From assembly GCA_944379995.1 (NCBI GenBank), contig CALWGF010000008.1, forward strand, positions 1 to 64,000: a stretch of DNA of 64,000 nucleotides. Direction: 5' to 3'. Under the pieces are notes generated by a model, which made no database searches, was not told where the DNA came from, and saw only the letters and a program-made list of their open reading frames with translations. Both the position numbers and the translations under genes were made by a program. Numbering within the stretch: position 1 is the stretch's first letter; each line of letters begins with the position of its first letter. The DNA is from an uncultured Clostridia bacterium. GTDB taxonomy: Bacteria > Bacillota > Clostridia > Lachnospirales > Anaerotignaceae. This document shows positions 9,397-18,994 of the stretch, piece after piece.

Positions 9397-9423
9397 TTAG
9401 CACTCATTAATCACGAGTGCTAA
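9397..9423 (-). promoter_or_regulatory. CIRCE operator (HrcA binding site)
   Basis: It matches the consensus TTAGCACTC-N9-GAGTGCTAA at every position of both 9-bp arms. It lies 73 bp before htpG and also encodes the last residues (STRD) and stop codon of the upstream gene. HrcA represses class I heat-shock genes through this site. Confidence 0.95.
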
Positions 9424-9877
9424 TAATATTGTTATTATGGAAAAATTCTTCTACATATTTATCCCATTCATATTCCCCTGTTTTATCAAGTGTAAATTCT
9501 TTTTGAGAAAATCCTGTAACAGCTTTAAGTTTTCCTTCTTCAAAAATTATATTTATAAACATAGCTTTTGAATTTGTATATATATTATCTCTTAACTCAT
9601 CACTAGCAGAAAATATTATTTTTATACTTTTAGGAAGTTTATTTCCTTTTATAATATCAAAAGCATAATTTTTTATATCTTTCCAAATACATATTTTTCT
9701 TTGTTCTCTTTCTTCTTCAATAATATCAGTAAAAAAATCTTTGTTATAATCACAATGTATTTCAAATGTTGTAAATGTTGTAACAATAAAACTTCTAACT
9801 TCAAAGTTATCAAACATATCACTTTTTAAAAGTTTTGACATAAAAGTTTTTGTATTTTCTATATTAAAAGATGTCAT
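9407..9877 (-). CDS. Conserved hypothetical protein (DUF5721-like)
   Basis: This 156-residue soluble protein has no signal peptide or membrane segment. The N-terminal pattern (NIENTKTFMSKLLKSDMFDNF, then ITTFTTFEIHCDYNKDFF-type strands) resembles, from memory, the DUF5721 family of Lachnospiraceae; no function is known. It is probably an alpha/beta fold of about 150 residues. Start ATG is preceded by GGAGGATATATA. Its last codons contain the CIRCE element of htpG, so its reading frame and the heat-shock operator constrain each other. Being directly upstream, it may be co-transcribed with htpG. Confidence 0.7.
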   Translation of the reverse strand: MTSFNIENTKTFMSKLLKSDMFDNFEVRSFIVTTFTTFEIHCDYNKDFFTDIIEEEREQRKICIWKDIKNYAFDIIKGNKLPKSIKIIFSASDELRDNIYTNSKAMFINIIFEEGKLKAVTGFSQKEFTLDKTGEYEWDKYVEEFFHNNNIISTRD

Positions 9878-9953
9878 TATATATCCTCCAAAACAAATTT
9901 TACAATATAAATTGTATCATTTTGAATTAGTATAGTCTATAAAAATATAAGTC

Positions 9954-11282
9954 TTAAAATATATTATACTTTGTCTTTAACATTTTGAAACAATATATTG
10001 TAACTATAACTGTTATAAATTCACCAAAAGGAATTGCAAGCCAAAGACCTGTTATTTCAAATATTATTGATAATACAACTATACCCATTGTTGTAAAAAG
10101 AAGCGTTCTTGAAAATGATATTAAAGCTGATATAAAACCATTTCCTAAAGCTGTAAACATTCCTGAACCAAATATATTAATACCTGAAAATAAAAATGAA
10201 ATAGCAAATATTTTCAAACCATATACAGAAATATTATATACTTCTGTACCATATCCAAAGAATATACTTGATATAATTTCTGAGCCTAAAAAAGCAATTA
10301 TAAATATAATAAAAGAACATATAAATATAAATTTAATACTGTTTTTTATTATATATTTTAAAAAGCTATTTTCACTAGCACCATAGTTATATGAAATCAC
10401 AGGTGCAACACCAATAGAAAATCCTAAATAAAAAGCTGTCATAAGAAATTGCACATATAATGCAGCAGTAATGGCTGCAACACCATTAGAACCAGCGTAT
10501 TTCAACATATATATATTAAAAAGAAATGTTATTATACTTCCTGAAAGATTTGTTACCATTTCTGATGAACCATTTGATGAACTTTTTAATAATATAAATA
10601 TATCTAAAATAGGTTTTCTAAAGCAAAGCCCTTTTTTATTTGTTATAAATAATATAATACCACCTATTACTGGTATAAAATAACTTCCAACAGTTGCATA
10701 GGCAGCACCTTTTATTCCCATTTCAAAAGGAACTATTAATATATAGTCAAATATCATATTAAAAATACCGCCCATAACAGTCAATATAAGACCTAGTGTT
10801 GGTTTTCCTGCTGTAACAAAAAATGATTGAAATAAGAGTTGTAAACCATTTATAGGGGCAAAAATCATAAGTATTGTAAGATAATCAGAAACAAGCTCTG
10901 TAATACTTCCTTTAGCACCTAAAAAACTTACAATGCTTTCTCTAAATACTAATGTAAAAATACTTATAAAAGAACATAAAATTATTACTGTTATAACTAT
11001 AAGTGTAAAATAAGATTTTGCCTCATCACTTCTCCCTTCTCCCATTTTTAATGCAACAATAGCACTTCCCCCTGTTGCAAACATTACCCCTATTCCTATT
11101 ATTATATTAATAACAGGATATGCTATATTAATAGCAGATAAAGCATCTGTACCTACAAATCTTGATACAAAAAATCCGTCAACAATAGTATATAATGACA
11201 TAAACATCATCATAATTATTGAAGGCATAGAAAATATTAAAAGCTCTCTAAATGTAAATTTTTTTGATATATTATTTTCCAT
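9954..11282 (-). CDS. MATE family efflux transporter
   Basis: This 442-residue, 12-helix Na+/H+-coupled multidrug and toxin exporter has two homologous six-helix halves. Typical family features are IVDGFFVSRFVGTDALSAIN in TM1-2 and the matching second-half segment NGVAAITAALYVQF. Length fits the family (about 440-460). The start ATG has AAGGAGAGCATTTATT before it. It is transcribed divergently from a MerR-type regulator, and its promoter has the 19-bp spacer used by MerR activators, so it is probably induced by a ligand sensed by that protein. Confidence 0.9.
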   Translation of the reverse strand: MENNISKKFTFRELLIFSMPSIIMMMFMSLYTIVDGFFVSRFVGTDALSAINIAYPVINIIIGIGVMFATGGSAIVALKMGEGRSDEAKSYFTLIVITVIILCSFISIFTLVFRESIVSFLGAKGSITELVSDYLTILMIFAPINGLQLLFQSFFVTAGKPTLGLILTVMGGIFNMIFDYILIVPFEMGIKGAAYATVGSYFIPVIGGIILFITNKKGLCFRKPILDIFILLKSSSNGSSEMVTNLSGSIITFLFNIYMLKYAGSNGVAAITAALYVQFLMTAFYLGFSIGVAPVISYNYGASENSFLKYIIKNSIKFIFICSFIIFIIAFLGSEIISSIFFGYGTEVYNISVYGLKIFAISFLFSGINIFGSGMFTALGNGFISALISFSRTLLFTTMGIVVLSIIFEITGLWLAIPFGEFITVIVTIYCFKMLKTKYNIF

Positions 11283-11321
11283 AATAAATGCTCTCCTTGA
11301 TATATTTTTATCTGTTATGGT

Positions 11322-11352
11322 ATTATAAAGTATAGAGTAACTCTATGGTCAA
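11322..11352 (-). promoter_or_regulatory. MerR-type promoter/operator of the MATE gene
   Basis: On the minus strand TTGACC and TATAAT are separated by exactly 19 bp, and the spacer contains the perfect dyad ATAGAGT-T-ACTCTAT. The over-long spacer holding a dyad is the signature of MerR-family activated promoters. A divergent TTGATA-18-TATTAT on the + strand (11297-11326) could serve the regulator gene itself. Confidence 0.85.
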
Positions 11353-11368
11353 GAAAGGATTTCAAATT

Positions 11369-12184
11369 ATGGAAGAAAAAATATATTTTACAACAGGAGA
11401 GTTTGCAAAACTTTGCAATGTTTCAAAACATACATTGTTTTTCTATGATAAAATAGGACTTTTTTCACCTGAGAAAATCGAAAATAATGGTTATAGATAC
11501 TATTCAATATTACAATTTGATATATTTATGATAATAACAGAATTAAGAAATTTAGGAATGTCATTAAATGATATAAAAATATATATGAAAAATCGTTCTC
11601 CTAATAAAATACTTAATATTTTTGAAAATCAAATACAATATTTACAAGAAAAAATATATCATTTACAATCATTTAAAAATTCTTTAGAATACAGAAACAA
11701 TTTAATTTCAAACATACCAAAAACAGACTATGTTAAAATAGAATATATTGATAATGATAATTATATATTTTTTATTCCAATAGAAACATCAAGTATAGAA
11801 GATATTGTATTTAATTATTCTCATATGTTAAAAAAATGTATATCTCTTGAAATATATCAAAATAACTCATATGGTAGTACTCGTAGTATTAAAGCAATAA
11901 AAAACAATGATTTTAATAGCCTTGAAAATTTATTTGTAACTGTATTTTCAGATAGACCAAAAGATTATTTAAAAATAAGAAAGTCAGGAAAATATATAGT
12001 AAAATATCATTATGGTTCATATTACAATATAAAAAAATCTTATGAAGAAATATTAAAATATATAGAAAATAATAAAATAAATACAGAAGATATTATTTAT
12101 GAGGAATTTATAATAGATTCAACAGCTTCATTAAAAGAAGATGATTATGTAATAAAAATTATGATACCTATTATTGAAAAATAA
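11369..12184 (+). CDS. MerR family transcriptional activator with ligand-binding C-terminal domain (BmrR/TipA-like)
   Basis: The 271-residue protein starts with a MerR winged helix-turn-helix (YFTTGEFAKLCNVSKHTLFF ... YDKIGLFSPEKIENNGYRYY). A dimerisation coiled coil follows (about 85-110), then a roughly 150-residue domain resembling the GyrI-like effector domain of BmrR. It likely binds the 19-bp-spacer promoter of the divergent MATE gene and activates it when a toxic compound is bound. ATG at 11369 is chosen because AAAGGA lies 8 nt upstream; an ATG at 11345 falls inside the operator and lacks a binding site. Confidence 0.87.
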   Translation: MEEKIYFTTGEFAKLCNVSKHTLFFYDKIGLFSPEKIENNGYRYYSILQFDIFMIITELRNLGMSLNDIKIYMKNRSPNKILNIFENQIQYLQEKIYHLQSFKNSLEYRNNLISNIPKTDYVKIEYIDNDNYIFFIPIETSSIEDIVFNYSHMLKKCISLEIYQNNSYGSTRSIKAIKNNDFNSLENLFVTVFSDRPKDYLKIRKSGKYIVKYHYGSYYNIKKSYEEILKYIENNKINTEDIIYEEFIIDSTASLKEDDYVIKIMIPIIEK

Positions 12185-12219
12185 AAAAATCTTTTCGGAA
12201 AATTCCGAAAAGATTTTTT
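12185..12219. terminator. Bidirectional terminator between merR-type gene and engB
   Basis: A 16-bp stem (AAAAATCTTTTCGGAA and complement) has a 2-nt nominal loop and T runs on both strands. Confidence 0.85.
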
Positions 12220-12222
12220 AAA

Positions 12223-12822
12223 TTATTTCTCTTTTTTATAACCAACAAGCTCATCAAAAACAGACCATATTTCTTCTTTACCCTGTTTTGTCATACTTGA
12301 AAAAGGTATTATTTTTTCATCAGCAGACATATTAAGCCCTTTTCTTATCATAGCAATATGTTTTTGTAACTGACTTCTTTTAATTTTATCAGCTTTTGTA
12401 GCTATAATAATAATATCATAATCATAATGCTTAAGCCATTCATACATCATTTTATCATTTGTTCCCGGTTCATGTCTTATATCTATAAGAAGAACTATAC
12501 TTTTAAGAGTTTCTCTTTGATAAAGATAATCTTCTATCATTTTACCCCATTTCTGAATTTCAGTTTTTGGAGCTTTTGCATAGCCATAGCCTGGAAGGTC
12601 AACAAAATATAATGTATTTTCAACATCATAAAAATTTATTGTTCTTGTTTTTCCCGGACTTGAACTTGTTCTAGCAAGTGATTTTCTGTTTAAAAGCCCA
12701 TTTATAAGTGATGATTTACCAACATTAGACTTTCCGGCAAAAGCTATTTCAGGTTTTCCATCAGTTGGATATTGTTCAAGTTTTACACCAACAGCAGCTA
12801 ATGAAGCGTTATTTACTTCCAT
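12223..12822 (-). CDS. engB: Ribosome biogenesis GTPase EngB (YsxC/YihA)
   Basis: This 199-residue TRAFAC GTPase is needed for assembly of the large ribosomal subunit. The G1 motif is GKSNVGKSSL, G3 is DLPGYGYAKA and G4 is TKADK. Length matches the family (195-205). Its ribosome binding site GGAGAG and start lie within the end of lon, giving a 10-bp overlap; the lon-engB pair is conserved in Bacilli and Clostridia. Confidence 0.96.
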   Translation of the reverse strand: MEVNNASLAAVGVKLEQYPTDGKPEIAFAGKSNVGKSSLINGLLNRKSLARTSSSPGKTRTINFYDVENTLYFVDLPGYGYAKAPKTEIQKWGKMIEDYLYQRETLKSIVLLIDIRHEPGTNDKMMYEWLKHYDYDIIIIATKADKIKRSQLQKHIAMIRKGLNMSADEKIIPFSSMTKQGKEEIWSVFDELVGYKKEK

Positions 12823-15155
12823 ACTTTCTCTCCTTTTACAATAGCTACTTTCAAAACATCTTCCATGTGTTTTGCAAGTACAAAATCTATACCATCTTTA
12901 ATATTTTCTGGAATTTCTTCTAAATCAGCCTTATTTTCATAAGGAATAATTACTTTTTTAACTCCAGCTTTTTTTGCAGCAAGTGTTTTTTCTTTAAGTC
13001 CACCAATAGGAAGAACTCTACCTCTTATTGTTATTTCGCCTGTCATAGCAACATCATTTTTAACTTTTGCACCTGTAAGAGCAGAAATCATTGCTGTTGC
13101 CATTGTTATACCAGCAGAAGGTCCATCTTTAGGAACGGCACCCTCTGGAATATGGATATGTATGTCTTTTTCTTTATAGAAATTTTCATCTATATTAAAT
13201 AAATCTGAATTAGCTCTTATATAACTTATAGCAGCTTTTGCAGATTCTTTCATTACATTACCCATATTTCCTGTAAGTTCAAATTTGCCGCTTCCTTTCA
13301 TAGTATTAACTTCTATTGAAAGTGTATCTCCACCAAATTGTGTCCAAGCAAGACCTCTTACAATACCAATTTGTGCTTCATCAAATATTTTATCCTGTCT
13401 TATTTTTCTTCTTCCAAGATAATCTTCAATATTTGAAGAATTTATTGAAATAGATTTCTTTTCCCCTGAAACAATAAGTTTTACAGCTTTTCTACAAAGT
13501 TTACCCATAATTCTTTCAAGCTGACGAACTCCGGCTTCTCTTGTATAGCCATCTATAATATCATCTATTGCATTATCACTTATTTTAAGATTGCTCTTTT
13601 TAAGTCCATGTTTTTTAAGTTGTTTTGGATAAAGATGCTTTTTAAATATATTTTTCTTTTCTTCTGATGTATAGCCAGAAATTTCTATAATTTCCATTCT
13701 ATCACGTAAAGCTGGTGCTATTGTGTCAAGAGAATTTGCAGTACATATAAAAAGTACATCTGAAAGGTCATAAGAAACTTCCATATAATGGTCACGGAAA
13801 GTAATATTTTGTTCTCCGTCAAGCACTTCCAAAAGAGCTGATGAAGGGTCGCCATTATATGATTGACTAAGTTTATCAATTTCATCAAGAAGTATAAGTG
13901 GATTATCTGTACCAGCCTGTTTTATAGCTTTTATAATTCTTCCCGGCATAGCTCCAACATATGTTTTTCTATGTCCTCTTATTTCACTTTCATCTTTTAC
14001 TCCACCAAGTGACATTCTTGTATATTTTCTATTAAGTGCTGAAGCAACAGATTTTGCAATAGATGTTTTACCAACTCCCGGAGGACCATAAAGACAAAGT
14101 ATAGGTGTATTTGAGTTTGGTGCATTTTTTATTACTGCAAGATACTCAATTATTCTTTCTTTAACTTTTTCAAGTCCATAATGGTCTTCATCAAGTATTT
14201 TTTCAGCTTTCTTTATATCAAATTTTTCTTTTGTTTTTTCGCCCCAAGGCATATCTGTTACCCAGTCAAGATAATTTCTTGTAACATTTGCATCTGGTGA
14301 TGCTTGAGGAGCTCTTTCAAGTCTTGAAATTTCTCTTTCTATTATTTTTACAGCTTCATCAGGAATATTTTTTTCTGAAATGGCTTTTCTATATCTTTGA
14401 ATATCGCTACCAAATCCATCTTTATCTCCCAATTCTTCTTGTATAACTTTGAGTTCTTCTCTTAAAAAATATTCTTTTTGTGCTTTATCCATATTGGATT
14501 TTACTTTTCGCTCTATTTGTTTTTTAAGTCTTACTATTTCAAGTTCAGATTTAAGTATTTCAAATACAGCTTCAAGTCTTTTCATAGGGTCTAATATCTC
14601 AAGAACAGTTTGTTTTTCTTCTTGCCCTACATCTATACCTGCCATCATAATATCTGCCATTTGTCCCGGCTTTGAAGCAGATATAACATTTGTTGCCATA
14701 TCATTACTTGCAGGAGATTTTACACCAAGTTTTATATATTCATCAAATGCATCAGAAACAATTCTCATAAATGCATTTGATTTTACATCAATTTCTCCTT
14801 CCAAATCTTGAGGAATTTCAAAAAACTCTACAAAATCGCAGTCTTCTTCCTCATTTACATTTACAATATTTCCTCTTGTAATACCTTCAACAATAACATG
14901 TGTCATATTTCCCGGAAGCCTTAATACATGTTTTACTTGTGCTACTGTTCCAATATGACATATATCATTACTGTTAGGTGACTCAACAGAAGCATCTTTC
15001 TGTGATGCAAGGAATATAAGTTCATCACCTTTAGTAGCTTTTTCAATTGCATTTAATGATTTTTCTCTGCCAACAGAGAAACTTATAATCATGTTAGGGA
15101 AAACAGTAAGTCCTCTTAAAGGTATTAGAGGCAATATTTTATTTGTTTTATCCAT
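12813..15155 (-). CDS. lon: ATP-dependent protease Lon (LonA)
   Basis: This 780-residue cytosolic AAA+ serine protease degrades misfolded and regulatory proteins. In order it has the N-terminal LON substrate domain ([14 protein letters not shown]...), the AAA+ module with Walker [10 protein letters not shown] and Walker B ILLDEIDK, and the C-terminal protease with the catalytic Ser in [12 protein letters not shown] and Lys in [13 protein letters not shown]. Length fits LonA. The start ATG follows GAGGTGAGTTTATA. A TTGTTA-17-TATAAT promoter lies upstream; no CIRCE or CtsR-like site is visible in front of it. Confidence 0.97.
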   Translation of the reverse strand: MDKTNKILPLIPLRGLTVFPNMIISFSVGREKSLNAIEKATKGDELIFLASQKDASVESPNSNDICHIGTVAQVKHVLRLPGNMTHVIVEGITRGNIVNVNEEEDCDFVEFFEIPQDLEGEIDVKSNAFMRIVSDAFDEYIKLGVKSPASNDMATNVISASKPGQMADIMMAGIDVGQEEKQTVLEILDPMKRLEAVFEILKSELEIVRLKKQIERKVKSNMDKAQKEYFLREELKVIQEELGDKDGFGSDIQRYRKAISEKNIPDEAVKIIEREISRLERAPQASPDANVTRNYLDWVTDMPWGEKTKEKFDIKKAEKILDEDHYGLEKVKERIIEYLAVIKNAPNSNTPILCLYGPPGVGKTSIAKSVASALNRKYTRMSLGGVKDESEIRGHRKTYVGAMPGRIIKAIKQAGTDNPLILLDEIDKLSQSYNGDPSSALLEVLDGEQNITFRDHYMEVSYDLSDVLFICTANSLDTIAPALRDRMEIIEISGYTSEEKKNIFKKHLYPKQLKKHGLKKSNLKISDNAIDDIIDGYTREAGVRQLERIMGKLCRKAVKLIVSGEKKSISINSSNIEDYLGRRKIRQDKIFDEAQIGIVRGLAWTQFGGDTLSIEVNTMKGSGKFELTGNMGNVMKESAKAAISYIRANSDLFNIDENFYKEKDIHIHIPEGAVPKDGPSAGITMATAMISALTGAKVKNDVAMTGEITIRGRVLPIGGLKEKTLAAKKAGVKKVIIPYENKADLEEIPENIKDGIDFVLAKHMEDVLKVAIVKGEKVWK

Positions 15156-15222
15156 TATAAACTCACCTCTTAAATCAATTAATCTATATTATTTTAAAAA
15201 ATTCCTTTTTAGACGTAAAGAC

Positions 15223-15251
15223 ATTATACATTAAAAAATATTCTCTAACAA
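15223..15251 (-). promoter_or_regulatory. Sigma-A promoter of lon-engB
   Basis: On the minus strand TTGTTA is followed by 17 bp and TATAAT, about 70 bp upstream of the lon start. Confidence 0.6.
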
Positions 15252-15327
15252 TATGAAACTACTCTATATAGTACCAAATTGTAAATTTTTATACAATATA
15301 TAACAAATATTGACCTTTTAAACATAT

Positions 15328-15364
15328 AAAAAATCTGTCGTTTTATATAATTCGACAGATTTTT
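15328..15364 (-). terminator. Terminator of metA
   Basis: A 12-bp stem AAAAATCTGTCG / CGACAGATTTTT with a 12-nt loop lies just past the metA stop. Confidence 0.8.
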
Positions 15365-15375
15365 ATTATCATTTA

Positions 15376-16296
15376 TTATTCATTTACCTTCTTTATATCA
15401 AAAGGAGTTGTTTGATAAACAAAATAATTAAGCCAATTTGTATATAAAAGTTGACCATGAGCTCTCCATTTTAATATAGGTTCATTATTAGGGTCATCAT
15501 TTTCAAAATAATTTTCAGGTATTTCCGGATTTTTGCCAGCTTCTAAATCTCTATAATATTCTGTTGCAAGTGTATCAACATCATATTCAGAGTGTCCTGT
15601 TACAAAAAACTGACTTCCGCTTTCATTACCAACTATATAAACTCCTGCTTTATCAGATACAGACATTATTTTAAGTTCTGGAATTTTTTCTATATCTTCA
15701 AGTTTTACTTCTGTATGTCTTGAATGTGGTGCATAAAATGTATTGTCATACCCTCTGAAAAGTCTTGATTTTTTATTTAAAATCTTATGTTCAAAAACAC
15801 CAAACATTTTTTTAGGCAAAATATATTTAGGTATTCCATAATGATAATAAAGCCCTGCTTGTGCTCCCCAGCATATATGGAATGTAGAATGAACATGAGT
15901 TTTTGACCATTCAAATATTTCACATATTTCGTCCCAATATTCAACTTCTTCAAAATCCATATTTTCAACAGGTGCTCCTGTTATAATCATACCATCATAT
16001 TTTTGGTCTTTTATTTCATCAAAAGTTTTATAAAAATCTATAAGATGTTCTTGTGGTGTATTTTTTGAAGTGTATGTACTTGTCTGTAAAAGTTCAACTT
16101 CTATCTGTAAAGGTGTATTGGAAAGACAACGTAAAATCTGTGTTTCAGTAGCAATTTTTGTAGGCATAAGGTTTAACACAACTATTTTCAAAGGTCGTAT
16201 GTCCTGATGTAATGCTCTGAATTCTGTCATAACAAATATATGTTCATTTTCAAGGACTCTTTGAGCTGGGAGTCCGTCTGCTATTTTAATCGGCAT
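15376..16296 (-). CDS. metA: Homoserine O-acetyltransferase (MetA type)
   Basis: This cytosolic enzyme performs the first committed step of methionine synthesis, O-acylation of L-homoserine. The 306 residues match the MetA family, with catalytic Cys142 in TFHICWGAQ, His235 and Glu237 in TGHSEYD. Residue 111 is Glu (GAPVE). In this family Glu111 is associated with acetyl-CoA use (B. cereus MetA), while E. coli succinyltransferase has Gly there, so acetyl-CoA is the likely donor despite the usual succinyltransferase name. ATG at 16296 is used because GAGGAG lies 8 nt before it; a TTG at 16311 overlaps that site. It is a single-gene unit without an S-box or T-box upstream. Confidence 0.94.
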   Translation of the reverse strand: MPIKIADGLPAQRVLENEHIFVMTEFRALHQDIRPLKIVVLNLMPTKIATETQILRCLSNTPLQIEVELLQTSTYTSKNTPQEHLIDFYKTFDEIKDQKYDGMIITGAPVENMDFEEVEYWDEICEIFEWSKTHVHSTFHICWGAQAGLYYHYGIPKYILPKKMFGVFEHKILNKKSRLFRGYDNTFYAPHSRHTEVKLEDIEKIPELKIMSVSDKAGVYIVGNESGSQFFVTGHSEYDVDTLATEYYRDLEAGKNPEIPENYFENDDPNNEPILKWRAHGQLLYTNWLNYFVYQTTPFDIKKVNE

Positions 16297-16411
16297 CAAA
16301 TCACTCCTCAATATTCTAATGAGTATTAATTATATCATAAACCACCCTTAAAATCTATATCACCAATATAATTATAGAAAACTAATACTATATTTTATCG
16401 TATATGATATG

Positions 16412-16440
16412 TTGCTAAAAAAAAACTAAAATGATAATAT
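16412..16440 (+). promoter_or_regulatory. Promoter of plsC-queH-M24 operon
   Basis: TTGCTA is followed by 17 bp and TAATAT, with TGA directly before the -10 (extended -10 type), 25 bp upstream of the first start codon. Confidence 0.6.
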
Positions 16441-16464
16441 TATAAAAAAGGAGGTTAATTTTTT

Positions 16465-17190
16465 ATGCTAAAAAGTATAATATGGTATGCAAAATTTATT
16501 ATAACACTTGTACTTAAAACACCACAGCTTAAAAAAGCAAATAAAATATTAAAAACCGAAGGTCAAGAAGCTTTTGACGAATATGTATATAATATTACAA
16601 ATCAATGGGCTTTAAAAAGACTTAAAGACAGCAAGGCAGATATAGTAATTCATGGTAATGAAAAAATTCCACAAGATACAAATGTTTTATTTATAAGCAA
16701 TCATCAAAGTGATTTTGATATTGCTATATTTTTAGGACTTATAAACAAAAATGCTGGCTTTGTTGCAAAAAATGAAATGGAAAACATTCCTTTTTTAAGC
16801 CCTTGGATGAGGAATATTCATTGTGTATTTATGGATAGAAAAGATATTAAAAAAGCAGCAAAAACAATAGTTGATGGTATATCACTTATAAAAAAAGGAT
16901 ATTCAATGGTTGTGTTTCCTGAGGGTACAAGAAGTAAATGTGATAAAATGGGAGAATTTAAAGCAGGAAGTTTTAAACTAGCTACAAAACCAAAAGTAAC
17001 AGTTGTTCCTGTTACAATAGATGGTTCATATAAAATAATGGAAGGTAATAATTACATAATAAAACCTGCTCATGTTGATGTATATATTCATGACCCTATT
17101 ATAACAGCTAATCTTGATAAAGATGAGCTTTCAAAACTTCCAGAAAAAGTTCGTTCAATAATAGAAGAACCTATAAAATCAAAGCAATAA
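16465..17190 (+). CDS. plsC: 1-acyl-sn-glycerol-3-phosphate acyltransferase
   Basis: This membrane-associated acyltransferase makes phosphatidic acid from lysophosphatidic acid. The catalytic NHxxxxD motif is ISNHQSDFDIAIF and the substrate motif is VVFPEGTRSK. The 241-residue length and the N-terminal hydrophobic stretch (residues 1-20) fit PlsC. The start has AAAGGAGG upstream. It is the first gene of a short + strand operon with queH 12 bp downstream. Confidence 0.9.
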   Translation: MLKSIIWYAKFIITLVLKTPQLKKANKILKTEGQEAFDEYVYNITNQWALKRLKDSKADIVIHGNEKIPQDTNVLFISNHQSDFDIAIFLGLINKNAGFVAKNEMENIPFLSPWMRNIHCVFMDRKDIKKAAKTIVDGISLIKKGYSMVVFPEGTRSKCDKMGEFKAGSFKLATKPKVTVVPVTIDGSYKIMEGNNYIIKPAHVDVYIHDPIITANLDKDELSKLPEKVRSIIEEPIKSKQ

Positions 17191-17202
17191 TGGTGATTTA
17201 AA

Positions 17203-17850
17203 ATGAATGTAAAAATAAACTATCAAAAAGAACTTGAAAAAACTCTTGAAAATATTAAAAAAAGTGAAACTGTTCCAAAGCTTTTTTTACACAGTTGTTG
17301 TGCTCCTTGTAGCAGTTATGTTTTGGAATATCTTTCTGAATACTTTGAAATAACAGTATTTTATTATAATCCAAATATATATCCAAAAGAAGAATATTTA
17401 TATAGAGTTGAAGAACAACAAAAATTAATATCAGAACTTAAAACAAAAAATCCTATTCACTTTGAAGAAGGATTATATGATACTAATAATTTTTACTCTA
17501 TTACTAAAGGTATGGAAAATTTGCCTGAGGGTGGCGAAAGATGTTTTAAATGCTATAAAATGCGTCTTGAAAAAACAGCAGAATATGCAGCAAAAAAAGG
17601 ATTTGATTATTTTACAACAACACTTTCAATAAGCCCATATAAAAATGCTCAAAAACTTAATGAAATAGGTGAAATAATATCTTTAGAAAAAAATATTAAA
17701 TATCTTCATTCAGATTTTAAAAAGAAAAATGGTTATAGACGTTCAATAGAACTTTCAGATATATATGGACTTTATAGACAAGACTATTGTGGTTGTATAT
17801 TCTCAAAAATAGAGTCTGACAAAAGACGAGGTGAACACAATGAAAATTGA
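17203..17850 (+). CDS. queH: Epoxyqueuosine reductase QueH
   Basis: This 215-residue DUF208 protein performs the last step of queuosine tRNA modification, reducing epoxyqueuosine to queuosine, as the non-orthologous replacement of QueG. Conserved cysteines are in LHSCCAPCS, GERCFKCYKMRL and QDYCGCIFS. The stretch FTTTLSISPYKNAQKLNEIG is characteristic of the family. They are thought to bind an iron-sulfur cluster and an extra metal. The start is preceded by GGTGAT. It overlaps the next gene by 11 bp. No other queuosine genes are in the window. Confidence 0.93.
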   Translation: MNVKINYQKELEKTLENIKKSETVPKLFLHSCCAPCSSYVLEYLSEYFEITVFYYNPNIYPKEEYLYRVEEQQKLISELKTKNPIHFEEGLYDTNNFYSITKGMENLPEGGERCFKCYKMRLEKTAEYAAKKGFDYFTTTLSISPYKNAQKLNEIGEIISLEKNIKYLHSDFKKKNGYRRSIELSDIYGLYRQDYCGCIFSKIESDKRRGEHNEN

Positions 17851-18907
17851 CAGAATAAAAAAAGTAATTGAAAATATGGAAATTTGTGGTTTAAAACAAA
17901 TAATAGTTTCTTCAAAACATTCTATATACTATCTTACAGGAATATGGGCAGAAGCCGGAGAAAGACTTATAGCTTTATATATAAATACAGATGGTAATAT
18001 ACAGCTTTTTTCAAATACAATATTTGGACTTTCACCTTCTTCAATAGAAACATTTATACATAGTGATAGTGATAACCCTGTTGCTGAAATTGCATCAAAA
18101 GTTATTTCTGGAAAAATAGGAATTGATAAAAATTTACCTTCAAAATTTCTTATAGGCTTAATGGAATTAAGAAGTGATATAACTCCTGTAAATGGCTCAC
18201 TTCCTGTTGATATGGCAAGAATGATAAAAGATGATTTCGAAATTGAAAAAATGAAACATTCTTCAAAAATAAATGATGAAGTTGTAAAAGAAGGTATAGA
18301 AGCAATAAAAAGCGGTGTAACAGAAAAAGAACTTGCAAATGTAATAAATAATGGTTATATAAAAAGAGGTGCTTCAAGAGGCGGTTCGCAACTTGTTGCT
18401 TTTGGCAAAAACTGTGCTGACCCTCACCATAGCCCTAATAATACAATTTTACAAGAAAACGACAGTGTTCTTTTTGATATATTTCTTCCAATAAATAAAT
18501 ATTGGTGTGATATGACAAGAACAGTATTTTATAAATCAATAACTAAAGAGCAAGAATATATTTATGAAACTGTAAGACGTGCAAATATTAATGCCATAAA
18601 AGAAGTAAGAAACGGTGTACCTCTTAAAGATATAGACAGAGCAGCAAGAAGTTATATTGAAGACAGAGGTTACGGAAAATATTTTACTCATAGAACAGGA
18701 CATAATATAGGTCTTGAGTGCCACGAAATACCTGATGTTAGCAGTACATCAGATTTTATTGCTAAAACAGGTATGATATTTTCAATAGAGCCTGGTATAT
18801 ATTTACCTGACCGTTTTGGTGTAAGAATAGAGGACCTTGTTCTTGTAACAGATGATGGCTGTGAAATACTTAATAGTTATTCAAAAGAACTTCAAATAAT
18901 AAAATAG
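17840..18907 (+). CDS. M24 family metallopeptidase (Xaa-Pro aminopeptidase/dipeptidase)
   Basis: The 355-residue protein has an N-terminal creatinase-like domain and a C-terminal pita-bread fold that removes residues next to proline. The dinuclear metal ligands are visible: Asp in LFDIFLP and in WCDMTRT, His in TGHNIGLECHE, Glu in SIEPGIY and Glu in VRIEDLVLV. Length fits Clostridia and Bacilli Xaa-Pro peptidases (350-360). ATG at 17840 is chosen because GAGGTG lies 6 nt before it inside the end of queH; GTG at 17831 would overlap that site. It is the last gene of the operon and is followed by a terminator. Confidence 0.9.
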   Translation: MKIDRIKKVIENMEICGLKQIIVSSKHSIYYLTGIWAEAGERLIALYINTDGNIQLFSNTIFGLSPSSIETFIHSDSDNPVAEIASKVISGKIGIDKNLPSKFLIGLMELRSDITPVNGSLPVDMARMIKDDFEIEKMKHSSKINDEVVKEGIEAIKSGVTEKELANVINNGYIKRGASRGGSQLVAFGKNCADPHHSPNNTILQENDSVLFDIFLPINKYWCDMTRTVFYKSITKEQEYIYETVRRANINAIKEVRNGVPLKDIDRAARSYIEDRGYGKYFTHRTGHNIGLECHEIPDVSSTSDFIAKTGMIFSIEPGIYLPDRFGVRIEDLVLVTDDGCEILNSYSKELQIIK

Positions 18908-18908
18908 T

Positions 18909-18939
18909 AAAAAGGCAGAATTATTTTCTGCCTTTTTTA
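18909..18939 (+). terminator. Terminator of the plsC-queH-M24 operon
   Basis: The stem AAAAAGGCAGAA / TTCTGCCTTTTT has a 5-nt loop and is followed by T residues. Confidence 0.85.
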
Positions 18940-18994
18940 TGTATAAATATATTACTAAAGTCAATACTCCTTTTATGAAAGGAGTTGTTTTTAT

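Noticed and set aside
11345..11368. ATG at 11345 as the start of the MerR-type regulator
   Set aside because: It lies inside the operator and has no ribosome binding site; ATG at 11369 has AAAGGA and begins at the normal family N-terminus.
16297..16464. S-box (SAM) riboswitch or T-box before metA
   Set aside because: The gap is too short and lacks the conserved T-box sequence and S-box helices.
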